Source: Acidimicrobiia bacterium
GTDB lineage: Bacteria; Actinomycetota; Acidimicrobiia; Spongiisociales; UBA5794
Direction of reading: 5' to 3'
Assembly (NCBI GenBank): GCA_013695075.1
Contig: JACDBE010000369.1
Span: 1 to 5,051 of the forward strand
Length of the DNA: 5,051 nt
Part shown: positions 4,974 to 5,051 of the stretch, piece after piece
How the letters are laid out: each line of letters opens with the position of its first letter
Numbering within the stretch: position 1 is the stretch's first letter
Position numbers and translations under genes: made by a program
Notes under the pieces: generated by a model
What the model was told of the DNA's origin: nothing
Database searches by the model: none
Seen by the model: the letters and a program-made list of their open reading frames with translations, nothing else

Positions 4974-5051
4974 CTACCAGGTGGGGCGCGGCCACCACGG
5001 CCGCAGCAGGACGCCACGGGCGATCGCTGGTCGAAGGGCGGCGGCGACCGA
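4974..5051 (-). CDS. C-terminal end of an upstream gene, possibly radA (partial, weak)
   Basis: One minus-strand frame is open from the window edge to a TAG at 4974-4976 and encodes 25 residues ending WWPRPTW. The stop lies 12 bp before the disA ATG, an operon-like spacing. In actinobacteria radA (DNA repair ATPase) is the usual neighbour of disA. The stretch SVAAALRPAIARG at its start is compatible with the end of RadA but far too short to prove it. The other two frames are open too: one ends in TGA at the disA start, and one runs on into disA. So this may not be coding at all. Confidence 0.25.
   Translation of the reverse strand, partial: SVAAALRPAIARGVLLRPWWPRPTW

Overview
The window looks like chromosomal DNA from a GC-rich bacterium of the Actinomycetota. 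The grounds are a strong preference for G/C at third codon positions (lysine is almost always AAG) and the order disA, carD, ispF, cysS, rlmB, which matches the conserved actinobacterial neighbourhood (in Mycobacterium: disA ... carD-ispD-ispF-cysS-rlmB). Several residue choices (short RlmB without an N-terminal extension, KMAKS in CysRS, variant DisA signatures, an H1-like tail on CarD) differ from Mycobacterium and Streptomyces. A deep branch such as Acidimicrobiia is therefore possible, but that is inference.

Every gene I can support is on the minus strand, so transcription runs right to left. At the right edge (4974-5051) is a short open C-terminal end that may be radA. Then come disA (c-di-AMP synthase), a 101-bp gap with a hairpin and a good -10 element, and carD (RNA polymerase-binding regulator) with a long basic N-terminal tail. 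ispF (MEP isoprenoid pathway) follows carD after 11 bp. A 181-bp gap holds a perfect 20-bp palindrome and a possible leaderless promoter. cysS (cysteinyl-tRNA synthetase) comes next, and rlmB (23S rRNA 2'-O-methyltransferase) starts 18 bp after it and is cut by the left edge.

The genes suggest three transcription blocks: (radA?)-disA, carD-ispF and cysS-rlmB. Functionally it is a housekeeping cluster: DNA-integrity/second-messenger signalling, promoter-complex stabilisation, isoprenoid precursor synthesis and translation.

There is no mobile element, CRISPR array, tRNA or rRNA. The parts worth a second look are protein variants in otherwise familiar genes: (1) a roughly 183-residue lysine/alanine/proline-rich, histone-H1-like N-terminal tail on CarD; (2) DisA with its signature DGA and RHR motifs changed to DGG and RFR; (3) IspF with substitutions at positions 34, 139 and 142; and (4) the absence of ispD from its usual place between carD and ispF.
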